A DNA stretch of 64,000 nt, taken from the NCBI GenBank assembly GCA_037783415.1, contig JAZGTN010000064.1, positions 1,406,001-1,470,000 on the forward strand, in the 5' to 3' direction. Made by a program: the position numbers and the translations under genes. Positions within the stretch are counted from its first letter, which is position 1. The number at the start of each line of letters is the position of its first letter. Positions 53,072 through 64,000 of the stretch are shown in pieces. The notes beneath the pieces are model-generated. The model worked only from the letters and a program-made list of their open reading frames with translations, had not been told where the DNA came from and did not search any database. Source of the stretch: Leptasterias polaris (Eukaryota; Echinodermata; Asteroidea; Forcipulatida; Asteriidae).

Positions 53072-55778
53072 GTCAGTTAACGGAGCCCAAACTGCAGCGG
53101 TTTCTAAATGGCGCTGAACTAGCTGCTGCCACCTTTTTCCTGTGCTCCAACACATATCGAGTTTGAAGTGGTCATAGAGCCAGATTTTTCTTTTTCTTTT
53201 TGATATCACCGGTCATTATATTAGTCTTCTTGGACTTCACTAGACATTTGTGGAGGCCCACCATACTCATCTTGTCCGGAATTACTCACTCTGAACTTCT
53301 ACTGGTTCTCCATGTTTTAGCTACCATAATCTGAAGCTCACCCATCCATGGTGCTACCTTAATCATATGCAGATTATCTTCTTTGAGTGTTAAGCAGCTT
53401 GTTTTCAGCTACCGTATTGTTAAGCAGCTTTCGTCACAATGCATGAGTGACGCATTCCTCTATGGAGTAAACTCGACTTGTCTACCTTTCTAGTGACAGT
53501 ATTATGCCTATTCAGTACAGCAGAGAATTACTACAGGCACAAAAACATATCACTGGAAGCAAGTGGCTACCCTCTGAAGTATGCTCTCTCCTTAAGGATA
53601 CAGGTGTAACACACACACAAACTGACTCCGTGCAAATGAATTAAAACTTGAAAGAACCACTTTTAATGATCTTCATAGCGCTTTCTTCAAGAAGATAACA
53701 AACTTTAACTTTTAGCTTAAAATGCAAAATACAATCAAACATGAACAGCTGTATACTAAATTAAATATTGGCCAATACAAAATCTTAATACACCAGGATC
53801 CTGGATTTATCGTTCAGTCCACTGAGAGTTCAAATCCGCGATTATCAAGGATACAAGAACTGTTAAATACTCCTCCACTTGACACCTTGCAGCTACATGT
53901 AGGTACGTGTAGATCAACAGTTCAGGATTCAACTTGAAACTTGCTGCAGCTAGGTAGTAGGTCCTATGCCGTGTGCGGATTCCCTCACCAATAGTCCAGA
54001 CAGCGAGTCCAGAGTTCACTTTGAACGCTTGCTGCAGCTAGCATGTGTAGGTCCTATCAACATGCAGTGCAGCTTCATTCATCACCAACAGTTCAGACTC
54101 AGAGTTCATTCAACTTGAAAAGCTGAGATCATTCAGAGAAAATCTAAGATCGTAGATCTGAGATCCAACAACTGCCATGTTGGAAGAAATCCTGTCAACA
54201 GGATTGAGGAAGTTACTATTTCTTCCCCAAAACTATTTAATTTCTGAACAAAACGATGATTAAAACTTTTATCGTAGGACGCCCTGTATTCAGGGCGTCC
54301 CTGAAATCGAGGCAAATCTGTTACCTCTCTGCGCGCGATGTAAACAGTCCCTAGATACAATTTTTGTGGTTTGACTTGCCAAGCAAAGAGTCTCCTCTCA
54401 TTTGACCAAAACTTAGAAACATGTATGGCTCCACTGGTTAGTTGCACTTGTAAATGCAAAAAGTTGTGGTATTTTAGGCATTTCTGCAAGGTACAAAAAT
54501 ATGTCATACTGTCGGGGCCATAAAAAAAATAATTCCCACCGAAAAAGTTTCATCAAACACTTTTTCAATTCACAATTCACGATGATCAAATCATGTGACT
54601 GAACATTCTGCTGAGCATTCTGGGGAAAAAAATACAGAGGCTTAAAGAAGCCACGTGCCTTATATCATTTAATAGTCTGGATAATTTTTTTTTGTAACAC
54701 TCTATCATTTTTGTTATTAATATTAAAATTTAAACATCAGCTTTGTGATTCGATTATCACTGTTTATTTATATGCTTTATTATAAATGTTAAAAAACATA
54801 AAAAGACACAAAATTATTTACATTTTTTTTTTTTTTTTTTTTACCATGGTTTTTTAAAACTAAATACAAAATATGTTGAATAAAATGAAGAAAACTGCTG
54901 GCTATAGAGTCATACACTAAGTCTCACAGAACACTTGTAGTCACTGCAGATGTTTCTTCTAGTATGGCTTCACCCGGACACCAAACTTTCTTGTTTGCAT
55001 CGAAAACAGGTCAAACTCAAAACAAATGGGACGCTATTGAAGTCATCGAAGATCGGTGCGTATAGTGTGAAAGTTTCAATGTCCATCACGTTTTAATATA
55101 TGTTTGCATATTTCTTATAAACAAAGGAAGGTAATTAGGGCATCAGTTGATTATGGAATATTTTTATTTTTTTTTCAATTCAAAGAAAAAGGCATATTAC
55201 ATCGAAAACCGGACAGGGGAGGATACATGACAACAAACATGTCTGCCACCAAAACACTGTCACATGGCCTGGACACATCCTGCCGTTTGAGGGCGCTATA
55301 TCCTTTTATGCTCTGTGCTACACAGGTATATACCGGTACCGTACCAGAAGTAGACGAGGTGGCTCCCACATTATAAGAACTACCACCGATTCACATAGTA
55401 AAAACTTGAATGTTAGACTATGGAATATTCAATCCGTTTGTAAAAAAGCATTGTATGTGTGTGACTATATTCTCCATCACAATGTGGATATTCCCTTTCA
55501 GTACCGCCGTGCCATAGCGGCTCAAAACAACATCCCACTTGGTGACAATGAGTCCGTATGGCACGTAATTATTTGCATTCTTGGTGACCAATGAGCCTCT
55601 CTGGCACATCGACAAAAAGTAAGTTATCAAAATGTTAATAGCCCCCTCAATCGCCTGCGTCGATCCCCCCGGCAACAAGCTGGCCGCGTGTGCCCTGAAG
55701 CGTCGCAAGTTTTAAAATTTAAGCGGGATCGTTAAGCGTCCCCCCACGCATTCTTGAGTAAGAGATCATTCTGACAAC
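53072..55778. other. Unrecognised sequence left of piggyBac
   Basis: A short palindrome GGACGCCCTG..CAGGGCGTCC lies at 54277-54300. CTTGCTGCAGCTAG with TAGGTCCTAT recurs near 53940 and 54027. There is a T run at 54823-54841. A 124-codon minus-strand frame at 54133-54507 and a 90-codon plus-strand frame at 55104-55376 show no domain I recognise. Confidence 0.4.
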
Positions 55779-58700
55779 ATGGCCGATGAAAATGAAAAAA
55801 ATTTGGAAGAAATTTTCGCAGACAGTGGTTCAGAAATGTCGTCTGACGAGGATTCGCCACTTTATGACTCGGAGACGTCAGAAGACAGTGAGGATACAGA
55901 GCCGAGGGCCTCGACATCAACAGCAACATTAACCTGTTCAAAGAAGGGTAAGAATTAGACCAAAAAGAAGCCGAATTTCAGGTGTGGATGGCGTGAAGCC
56001 AACTGTTACACACGGCGACCGCCTGTTAAATTTACAGCAAACACCGGGGCTACAGAAGACTTCAGTTCGTTCTCCCCCATACAAATCTTCAAACTGTACT
56101 TTTGTGAAGCAGTGTGGCAGATGATGGTACTAGAGACTAATCGTTATGCTGAACAAATATTGGGAGCGGGGGCAGAAAAAAAGTGTGCATGGAGACCAAC
56201 TGATGTACCTGAAATGATGGCATTCGTGGCCCTACTTCTTTGCATGGGAATCAACAAAAGGCCTCGTTACTCCATGCATTGGTCCAGGTCTGAAATTCTA
56301 CGAAGTCCCCTGTACTCAGCAACCATCCCCCATGGCTCGTAACCGATTTACTGCAATCCTAAGATTTTTTCACCTCGCCAATAACAGAGATGTCGAGGGC
56401 GACTCTCCCCGTGACAAACTTGCTAAATTACGCCCACTGTTAAACATTGTACTACCATCATTCCTCCGGGTGTACCAGCCGGGACGAAGCCTTTCACCGG
56501 ACGAGACGATGGTCAAATTCAAAGGACGACTGAGCTTCAAGCAGTACATGCCAAGAAAAGCCGCAAAATGGGGATTGAAATCTTTCTCATTGAACGAATC
56601 CGACACAGGGTACACATGTGCCTGGGAGTTGTTCACAGGATCGCAGCCCAGGTCCCCACAAGGACAGTCCTCTGTAAGTGATCCTGAGACAAACCATCCA
56701 TCCGAAATAGGGGCACCAGGCAACATAGTATTGAACCTTTTGCAGGGACTCGAAAATAAAGGACATTGCATCTACATGGACAATTGGTTTAGTAGCCCGG
56801 CTCTGTTCTCCAAGTTGTCTGAGCTAGGATTCGGAGCTTGTGGAACTGTGCGCTATACCACCCTAGGGATACCCGACGTAGCAAACTCCAAGAAATTTCC
56901 TATGAAAAGCGGTGCAGATCCCAAATTTTATCAGAAAGCAGGCCAACTATGCGTTATGTGGCAGGACACAAAACGTGTCACTCTCCTCTCAAACTATGGC
57001 GATTGCAGTGTCACTAGTAAAAAGATTCGGAGCCGGAAAACTTCAACAGGATTTCGTCATATCAACAAACCGTGCATAGTCGAGGATTACAATAAATACA
57101 TGGGGGGCACGGATCTGGCAGGACAATTATGCACGTACTATACTCATACCCACAAAACATTCAAATGGTGGAAACGTGTATTTATTACAATCCTAGACAT
57201 ATGTTTGCTTAATGCTACAGTCGTATACAACAGCATCCATACAAACAAGAGCTTGTCTACTTTGGATTTTCGGGTCAAGGTGATAGAGGCACTTACCGTA
57301 TTTTCCTGCGGATAAGACGATCGGCGGACAAGACGCAGGACCCTAAAATGACCCCCAAAAATTCAAACGTCAACAGAAAAGGCGCACCGCCGCATAACAC
57401 GCATGTTTAACAGCACACAGAAGAACACCAGGCGCCACCCGGTGTCGGTACATTGACACAAAGACGTAATTTTGTTGCCTTTTGGAGCGTTCACACTATT
57501 CGAAGCATGAATGAAACTGTAACCACATGGGCGTGTAGAGCTATGCAGAAAAGACCAACGTCAATTGATACCGACCTTCGTCCATCCATTCAGCCAACGC
57601 TGTGCATTGTTAATAATATGAAGTCCGGCCCAATCAGCGGCCAGAAACGATGGTCCACGCACTGTCTGAAGATATTGCAACACGAACCCAGGCCCTCCTA
57701 GCCTGAACATCCGACGTCCCACAACGAGGATTCTTGCTGATAAAGACAGGTTACCAGTCTAAGTCCCTCCGAGCCAGTAGATGTTGCGCCCTCTACTGGT
57801 GACTAATACCAAAACTAGCGTCGCCTTTATATATAGGCGCGGCCTACCTTACGCAAATAACAAAATGTTTCATTATATATATTTGTTTAAGTTTTTGTAA
57901 TTTATTTTTTTTGTATATAAAATTCTTTTCCATTATTTCAAACCTTTAATTTGTTAATCTCGTTCATAAGATTTTGTTTTAAAGTTCTTTTTATTTATTT
58001 CAAACTTATAATCTCGTTCATAAGATATTTGTTTAAAACATCTCTCCTCTTGTTTAATAATGTTAGTTTTGTTTTCAAGGATCATTATCTTGTTTTCAAG
58101 GATCATTTTTTTATTTGATAAATGAAATAAACGAAACAGACACATGAACCATCTCTCAAATGAATATTTGAACGTTTAATCAAACAAACGAAAGTGCAAT
58201 TCGTATAGGTAGGCCAACAAACATTGGTACTTAATTATCCCATCCTTAAATAGTACGTCAGGCCTAAAGCACACTTCGGAGATATTCTGTACAATAAAAA
58301 CCCTCAAAGTTCACCACACAATAGAGGTTGGGTGAATGCCGTTTGTACAACAGCATTGACAGTAAATCTGATTGCAGCATTTTCGGAACGATTACGCGGC
58401 CACACAGAAATACGTTTGTACGACGCCGACGTCTGTTGGACCGAAAGCACCAACGCATTGCGGCATTGTTGGAATGAAAGCACGGTCATGGGGGATCAAC
58501 ACGTTGCGGCATTGTTGGAATGAAAGGACAGTCTGGGGGATTGCGGCATTGTTGAAACGAAAATACGGTCTCAGTGTCTGGATAGTTGAGCCTTGTTTGA
58601 CCGCATTATTGAGTAAGGATTCTTCACACAAAGACCGTTGATTTGAACTGGACAAAATAAAGGTATTATTTTACGCAGTGATCATCAAAAAAAATCAATC

Positions 58701-59022
58701 GTCAGCAGACAAGGCGCATCGAAAGATAAGACGCACCGATGTTTTGGGGGTCTAAAAAGTCAGATAAGACGCGTCTTATCCGCAGGAAAATACGGTATTT
58801 CAAGCTTCGAGAACAACCGAGTTGACCATGCCCGTCAAGTGTCAAGTGCTTCAAACGCCCTTTCAACTCAGCACTTTCCGGGTCCGAATGTTGGCGGGAA
58901 GAAACGTGACTGTGTTGTATGCAGTTCCACCTCTAATCGGAAACAAACTCGCATGATTTGTAAGCAGTGTATCAAGCCAATGTGTGTTATACCATGCTTT
59001 GAGAAATACCACACCAAGCGAT
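55779..59022 (+). pseudogene. piggyBac transposase, inactivated
   Basis: ATG at 55779 opens an acidic N-terminus (ADSGSEMSSDED), as usual for the family. The same frame continues past a TAG at 55956-55958 into WRPTDVPEMMAFVALLL. Near 56326 a run of five C seems to have one base too many and shifts the frame; MARNRFTAILRFFHL follows in the next frame. The catalytic aspartates of the DDD triad are visible in SPDETMVKFKGR, YMDNWFSS and MGGTDLAG. At 57295 a 1500-bp element interrupts the gene. The end resumes at 58796 with the cysteine-rich zinc domain (CVVCSS..CKQC..CVIPCFEKYH), stop TAA 59020-59022. Three independent lesions make it dead. TTAA-flanked ends were not identified. Confidence 0.9.
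57296..58795. mobile_element. 1500-bp TIR element with TA target duplication, nested in piggyBac
   Basis: CCGTATTTTCCTGCGGATAA starts it and the exact complement ends it, with the match continuing through GACGC. TA flanks both ends (57294-57295 and 58796-58797). With one TA kept, GAGGCACT and TTTCAAGC join in the piggyBac frame. TA duplication and TIR type suggest the Tc1/mariner-pogo group. No transposase frame is visible, so it is non-autonomous. Confidence 0.88.
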
Positions 59023-59179
59023 AAATTAGGTCAACAATTAAACTATTAAGTTAATTATGAAAAAAATGTGTAAAGCTGCATATTGGAGAATTTCTACACC
59101 ATGCGAATAATTTTCAATACTTTCTGAAAACTACTCCCCCCCCCCCCGCTACAATGTTGAATCCCACAATCGCATGCCT

Positions 59180-60640
59180 GCCAACAATCAACATTGAGGC
59201 GGGGGGGGGGTATGGTACTTAGAAAAAACAAGTATAGCACTTTGGCAAAATTTTATGTTAGTTCCTTCTTTGCATATTGTTTCATGATAGGTGTAAATTA
59301 GATTTGAGGAGTACTTTTTGTCCAGTTCCTATTGTGCGTAATGAAAACTCTCTTATTTTTATTGAATGTGCAATCCTATGAGCGGGTTTGGGGGGTGCTT
59401 CAAAAGGATTTTATTAAAACATTATGTTTATTTAATGTTTCAGAAACTAATTTTACAATAATCAAAATGGCCGACTTAAGCAACTGTACCACATTGTTTG
59501 TATTTGGTCTCATTGGGTTCCTGCATCCTGAAAACCTGGCAATATTTTATGTTACGGGCCAAAACCAAATTGTTTGGCGGCCATTTTTATTAATAACATG
59601 GCCGCCTTAACCGACTGATGCAATAATTGTATTATGTTTCTTGTTGGGTTCCTGGATCCTTAATACATTCCAGTTTCCAACATTGAGGCGGGGGGGGGGG
59701 GTGGTACTTAGAAAATACAAGTATAGCACTTTGGAAATATTTTATGTTAGTTCCTTCTTTACATATTGGTTAATGCTAGGTAAAACATTAATTGTAGGAG
59801 TAATTTTGTTCGAGTAACGTTCATATTGTGCTTAATCAAACTTCTCTTGTTTATTTTTAATGTATAATACCGGTCAATCCTATGAGCGCTAATCCAAGTT
59901 TCCTACATTGAGGCGGGTGGGGGGGGGGGGGGGGGGGGGTGGGTAGGATGATTGTTTTAAAGTACAAGTATAGCACTTTGGCTATATATTATGTTATTTA
60001 ATGCGAGTTCCTTCTTTGTCATTAAATGTGGTCACAAAAATGTAGTTGGATTAAAACCTTCTGTTTATTTTTGGTTTGATAAACCAATGTTATAATAATC
60101 AAAATGGCCGCCTTTTAAAAGTGACTGAACCACCATGGCAATTATAATTTTTTTATGTGAGGCTCATACACGGAGATACGGGCCAAAACCAACTTGATTG
60201 GCGGACATTTAGAAATGGGCACTATTTAATGTTATTTTATGTCAGTTCCTTCTTTGTCATTAAATGTTGAAAAAAATAATACTTTTGATTTTACCAGTCA
60301 TTTATTTCTAAGTCATATTGTGCGTAATCCAAACTCTCTTGTTTATATTTAATGTCCTATCCTAGGAGCGGGTTGGGGGGGGGGGGTGCTTTATAAAAAA
60401 TTTCTTAAAACCTTTTGTTTTTTGGAGGATTCATAATTTGCCAACAATCTAAATGGCCGCCTTAACCAATTGATCAACTATTTCATCCTGAAAACATGGG
60501 TATAGTCACCAAATCCCAGTATCTGTGAGGCTCAACCAATTTTTTATTTTTTGTTGGCGGGTTTGGGGGGGGGAGGATGCTGTTTCAAAAGTAATTTCTT
60601 TAAACCTTATGTTTATTTAACGTTTCAAAAATATGTCTCA
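59180..60640 (+). repeat. Degenerate tandem array with G-rich unit starts
   Basis: Units begin near 59190, 59683, 59907 and 60360. They share, in order, ACATTGAGGCGGGGGGG, TACAAGTATAGCACTTTGG, TTATGTTAGTTCCTTCTTT, CCTATGAGCG, TTAAAACCTT.TGTTTATTT and AATGGCCGCCTTAA. Unit length varies from about 220 to 490 bp by internal deletions. No gene is present. Confidence 0.8.
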
Positions 60641-60964
60641 TGCAGATTGGTATGAACAGCTACTTGACAAATGTTTAGCTTTAACATTTAAACTACTAAA
60701 TTGTGTATTTAGTGGTCATAATACCATACCTCAAATATATGTTAAAGGCAATGCTTTAGTCCAAGGCAATATGCCAAAGGAAACAGTAATTTGTTGGCTT
60801 GCTTGTACAACTTGCATTATGTTACTAGGACCTAGGCTAACCCCAATCTGCCTTGTGAGGGCGCTGTAACCTAAAACTGTCCTAATAATAGTGGTGGTCA
60901 CCAGGTAGCCAAGTCAAGGAAATGTCTCTGGTCACCATTGCATAAGTAGCCAATATGTGTTGGT
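60641..60964. other. Short spacer before the LINE
   Basis: A 78-codon frame at 60633-60869 (SHADWYEQLLDKCLALTFKL) has no recognised similarity. Nothing else was seen. Confidence 0.35.
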
Positions 60965-63850
60965 ACTGAAAGGGTTATGGTGCTCACAGAAACATGGCTT
61001 CAGGACGATGATAATGTCACGATGGGTGAACTGACCCCTCCCAACTACTCAGTCATAAATGTACCTAGACAGGACGGAAGGCGTGGAGGCGGCATTGCTC
61101 TAATTTTTAAAACACACCTGAAACTGAACATTGTGGATGTTGAACTCCCTATGACTAACACCATGGAACATGTTACCGTAAGTAACAACAGTAGAACCCT
61201 TCACATCGTGGCTGTGTACAGACCTCCCCCATCACAATCGAACGGTCTTCTTACGTCACAGTTCCTCGATGATTTTGATGAATTAGTAGACTCCATAAAC
61301 TCACTACCTGGACAGCCAATTTTACTTGGTGACTTCAATATTCACTACGATATCCCCACAAATAACGATGTCAAGAGAGTTAAGTCTGCATTGTAATCAA
61401 CTGGAATGATCCAGGACATCTGTCAACCAACACACAAGCATGGACATACGTTAGACTTGGTGATTGCCAGGGAAGATGATCATCTCCTCTCCGCATATCA
61501 CATACATGAGAACTATGTGTCCGACCATCACGTGATCTGTTGTAAGTTTTCCTTTTCCCGAGAAACAGCGAAGAGTCGAACCATCACAATTCGAAAGTAT
61601 TCTTCTGTTGATCATGAAGTCTTGAATCAGGACTTGACATCAATATTAGTCAACACCTCATCCCCTCTTGATCTACATACCATGATGAATGAGTTTAACG
61701 CCTCTCTTCTTAGTGTACTGGACTCTCACGCCCCACAACGTGTTACCAAGCTACCTAGCAGACCTCGACCAAAATGGTACAACAAGCCAATTGCTGATGC
61801 CCGTTCTGAGCGCAGGAGATGTGAACGAAGATGGAGAAAGTCAAAATCACCAGACGCTTTCCATGACTTCACTGCAGCCAAAGAACTGGTTAAAGAGGTC
61901 CTTTTTCCGCCAAGAAGACATATTATTTCACTAATAAACTGGAAAATGCTTCACCTAGAGACACCTTCTCCATTGTTGGCAGTTTATTAAACAGCAAAAT
62001 CAAAGTGTTGCCATCCCACACTTCATCTGCTGATCTTGCCAACAATTTCAGTATTTTCTTCTCATCAAAAGTGAACAGTATTAGACGGAGCATTGATGAT
62101 CTCCATGTGAATGCAGCCATCCACTGTGATGAGAGTACATGCTTTCATTCTGACATCAATCCCCTCACTGAATTCAGGCCAGTCAAGGAAGATGAACTAA
62201 GCAAGATCATCATGTCATCTTCATCAAAGACATGCCCTCTATACCCAGTACCTACATGGCTTCTAAAAAGGCACGTACAACCTATCATCCCCAAGTTAAC
62301 TGAAATTGTCAACACTTCATTTTCACAAGGGGGTATTCCCGAAAGCCCTCTCTCATGCCATCATTACACCAGTGTTGAAGAAGCAATCCAAGAATAAGGA
62401 TGAGACACCAGTGTTGAAGAAGCAATCCAAGAATAAGGATGAGCTAAACAGCTACCGACCTGTGTCCAATATTCCAACTATCTCAAAATATTTTGAGAAG
62501 ATAGTACTAGTGAGATTAATGGAGCACCTTGACGAATTCAAGCTTATGGATCCTTTTCAATCAGCCTACAGAGCAGGACGTAGCACCGAGACTGCATTAC
62601 TCAGTGTTCATGACGATATCCTACAGGCTGTAGACAGAGGTGAAGCTACACTTCTCCTGATGTTGGACCTATCTGCGGCGTTTGACACGATCGACCATAG
62701 CATTCTGCTGCTCCGCCTTGAACAAAGATTCTGTGTAACTGGGTTAGCTCTACAATGGCTTCGTTCCTTCTTGACACACAGAACTAGCCAAGTTCGTGTT
62801 CTCGATGCGACATCTGAGACTCTGTCATCCGAGTATGGTGTCCCACAGGGATCAGTTCTTGAACCCACAACCTTCTCATTATATATTGCTCCAATTGGGG
62901 ATATCATCTGCCATCAGGGCCTGCTGTACAATGTTTATGCAGATGACATTCAAATATTATCTCTTTCAACCCTAAGATTGCTTTGGATGCTGAATGTGCG
63001 GCTTTCAGGCTCAAACAGTGTTTCAAGTCCATTCATACCTGGATGCTTACTAACAAGCTGAAGCTTAACCAAGAAAAGACAGAATTCCTCATTGTCGCCT
63101 CTCCTCATAACCTCACTCGACTGAGCAGTTTGAGATTATACATCAACAACACACCTATTCGCCCTTCAGTCAAAGTGCGCAATCTTGGCGTCAGTTTTGA
63201 TCAGAAACTAACCATGGATTCACATACCATCAACGTGACCCGCATCGCCAATTTCCACCTCCGTAACATTGGGAAGATACACAGGTATATCGATCAGAAG
63301 ACTTGTCATGCCGTTGTTCGAGCCCTAGTCTTGTCCAGATTGGATTACTGTAATTCCCTTCTGTATGGCAACGTTTTCTGAATCGCCTACAGAAATTGCA
63401 AAATAAGGCAGCTCGTATTGTTCTCATGAAGCGTGCTAGTGATAATGCTACCCCTCTCTTGAAGAAACTCCACTGGTTACCTGTTACTAAGCGTGTTGAC
63501 TTCAAGATATGTCTGCACATCTTCAAGGCACTCATGCTGAAATACCCAGCAAACATCTGTGAAAGGCTTCAACAACATCAACCAACACGCATTCTACGTT
63601 CTTCCTCACGCAACCTTCTCCTCGAGCATCGGACAAACACTAAAGCGGGAGACCGCGCCTTCTCCAATGCGGGCCCGGCTCTATGGAACTCTCTTCCTGA
63701 TAGCTGTAGAAAAGCTAACTCAATTGACTCATTCAAGAAACCGCTGAAGACTCACTTCTTTTGTATTTGATTTGATTCTTGATCTGTGTTGGACATATCC
63801 AAGCGCTTTGTAACCTTTGGAAAAGGCGCTCTATAAATACTCGATTATTA
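60965..63850 (+). pseudogene. 5'-truncated CR1/L2-like LINE (endonuclease, RT, 3' tail)
   Basis: The apurinic-type endonuclease starts within its domain: VLTETWL, RRGGGIAL, VAVYRPPPS, LLGDFN, HTLDLVIA and SDHHVI. RT follows: LNSYRPVSNIPTISKYFEKI, FQSAYRAGRSTETALL, MLDLSAAFDTIDH, YGVPQGSV and the catalytic VYADDIQIL near 62940. Then come CNSLLYG, LHWLPVTKRVDFKI, GDRAFSNAGPALWNSLP and FKKPLKTHFF. At least four frame changes and a stop at 61394 break it. A 36-bp tandem duplication (CCAGTGTTGAAGAAGCAATC) sits near 62365-62440. The end is GCGCTCTATAAATACTCGAT followed by TTATTATTA. Confidence 0.9.
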
Positions 63851-63861
63851 TTATATATTAT

Positions 63862-64000
63862 GTCATGTGACATTTGATGACGTAATTAGAACAAGGCCTC
63901 AAAATGTGGATGTAACACTTCCCGGGGTCGTCAATATCATTGTGATTGCTATAACCAGACCTGGGGGTGTTTCATAAAGAACATTAAACAATTAATCTTA
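63862..64000 (-). repeat. Inverted copy of the 2.2 kb repeat, continuation
   Basis: The reverse complement of 12268-12408, starting GTCATGTGACATTTGATG and running off the window at TTAATCTTA. With 50881-53071 it makes up one interrupted copy. Confidence 0.88.

Larger units (their letters stand above)
53072..63861. mobile_element. 10.8 kb composite block inserted into the 2.2 kb repeat
   Basis: The repeat stops after GTCA at 53071 and resumes with GTCA at 63862, so four bases are duplicated. The block holds, in order, unrecognised sequence, the piggyBac remnant with its nested element, a G-rich tandem repeat and a LINE whose 3' tail forms the right border. One insertion event or several nested ones are both possible. 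Confidence 0.6.

Noticed and set aside
57954..58655. Small frames inside the 1500-bp TA element
   Set aside because: They are short, in low-complexity or repeated ATTGTTGGAATGAAAG sequence, with no transposase motif.

Overview
The window looks like a gene-poor, repeat-rich piece of an animal genome, most likely an echinoderm and perhaps a sea star. Exons have GT..AG introns. One Ty3/Gypsy element has the integrase-before-RT order of the Gmr1 group, known from deuterostomes. The most striking element resembles the foldback (TU) transposons of sea urchins. The organism call is inference from repeat content; no host housekeeping gene was found.

Layout. 1-5767 (-): most of a Ty3/Gypsy element with an open gag and pol joined by a TTTAAAC -1 frameshift site. 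6017-9331 (+): a multi-exon Kolobok/THAP-type DDE transposase-like gene, broken by a tRNA-Leu-derived SINE inside an exon and by a missing exon. 10770-11436 (-): two exons of a domain like the P2X7 receptor cytoplasmic tail. 12268-14534: a non-coding 2.2 kb repeat whose inverted copy lies at 50881-53071 and continues at 63862-64000, split by 10.8 kb.

14610-34665 (-): a tyrosine-recombinase (YR) retrotransposon with PAT/Ngaro-type split direct repeats. Its YR gene is cut in two by a 15 kb insertion (16446-31465). This insertion has tandem arrays at both ends that share a GATCTGGGCCAG core in opposite orientation: 41-bp units on the left, 24-bp units on the right. Between them lies a multi-exon gene with a DUF4806-like domain. 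I read this as a giant foldback transposon carrying a cargo gene.

35382-43678 (+): a young Gmr1-type Gypsy element with 1501-bp LTRs and an AGCGT target duplication, interrupted in RT by a 186-bp MITE. 43684-48307 (-): a second, frameshifted YR retrotransposon. 49570-50187: a LINE 3' end. 50220-50810: a Gypsy gag remnant. 53072-63861: a composite block with a dead piggyBac transposase (itself split by a 1500-bp TA-flanked element), a G-rich tandem repeat, and a 5'-truncated CR1/L2-like LINE.

Almost all coding sequence is transposon derived, and the nesting gives a relative history. The two non-retroelement candidates are the P2X7-tail-like gene and the DUF4806-like gene.
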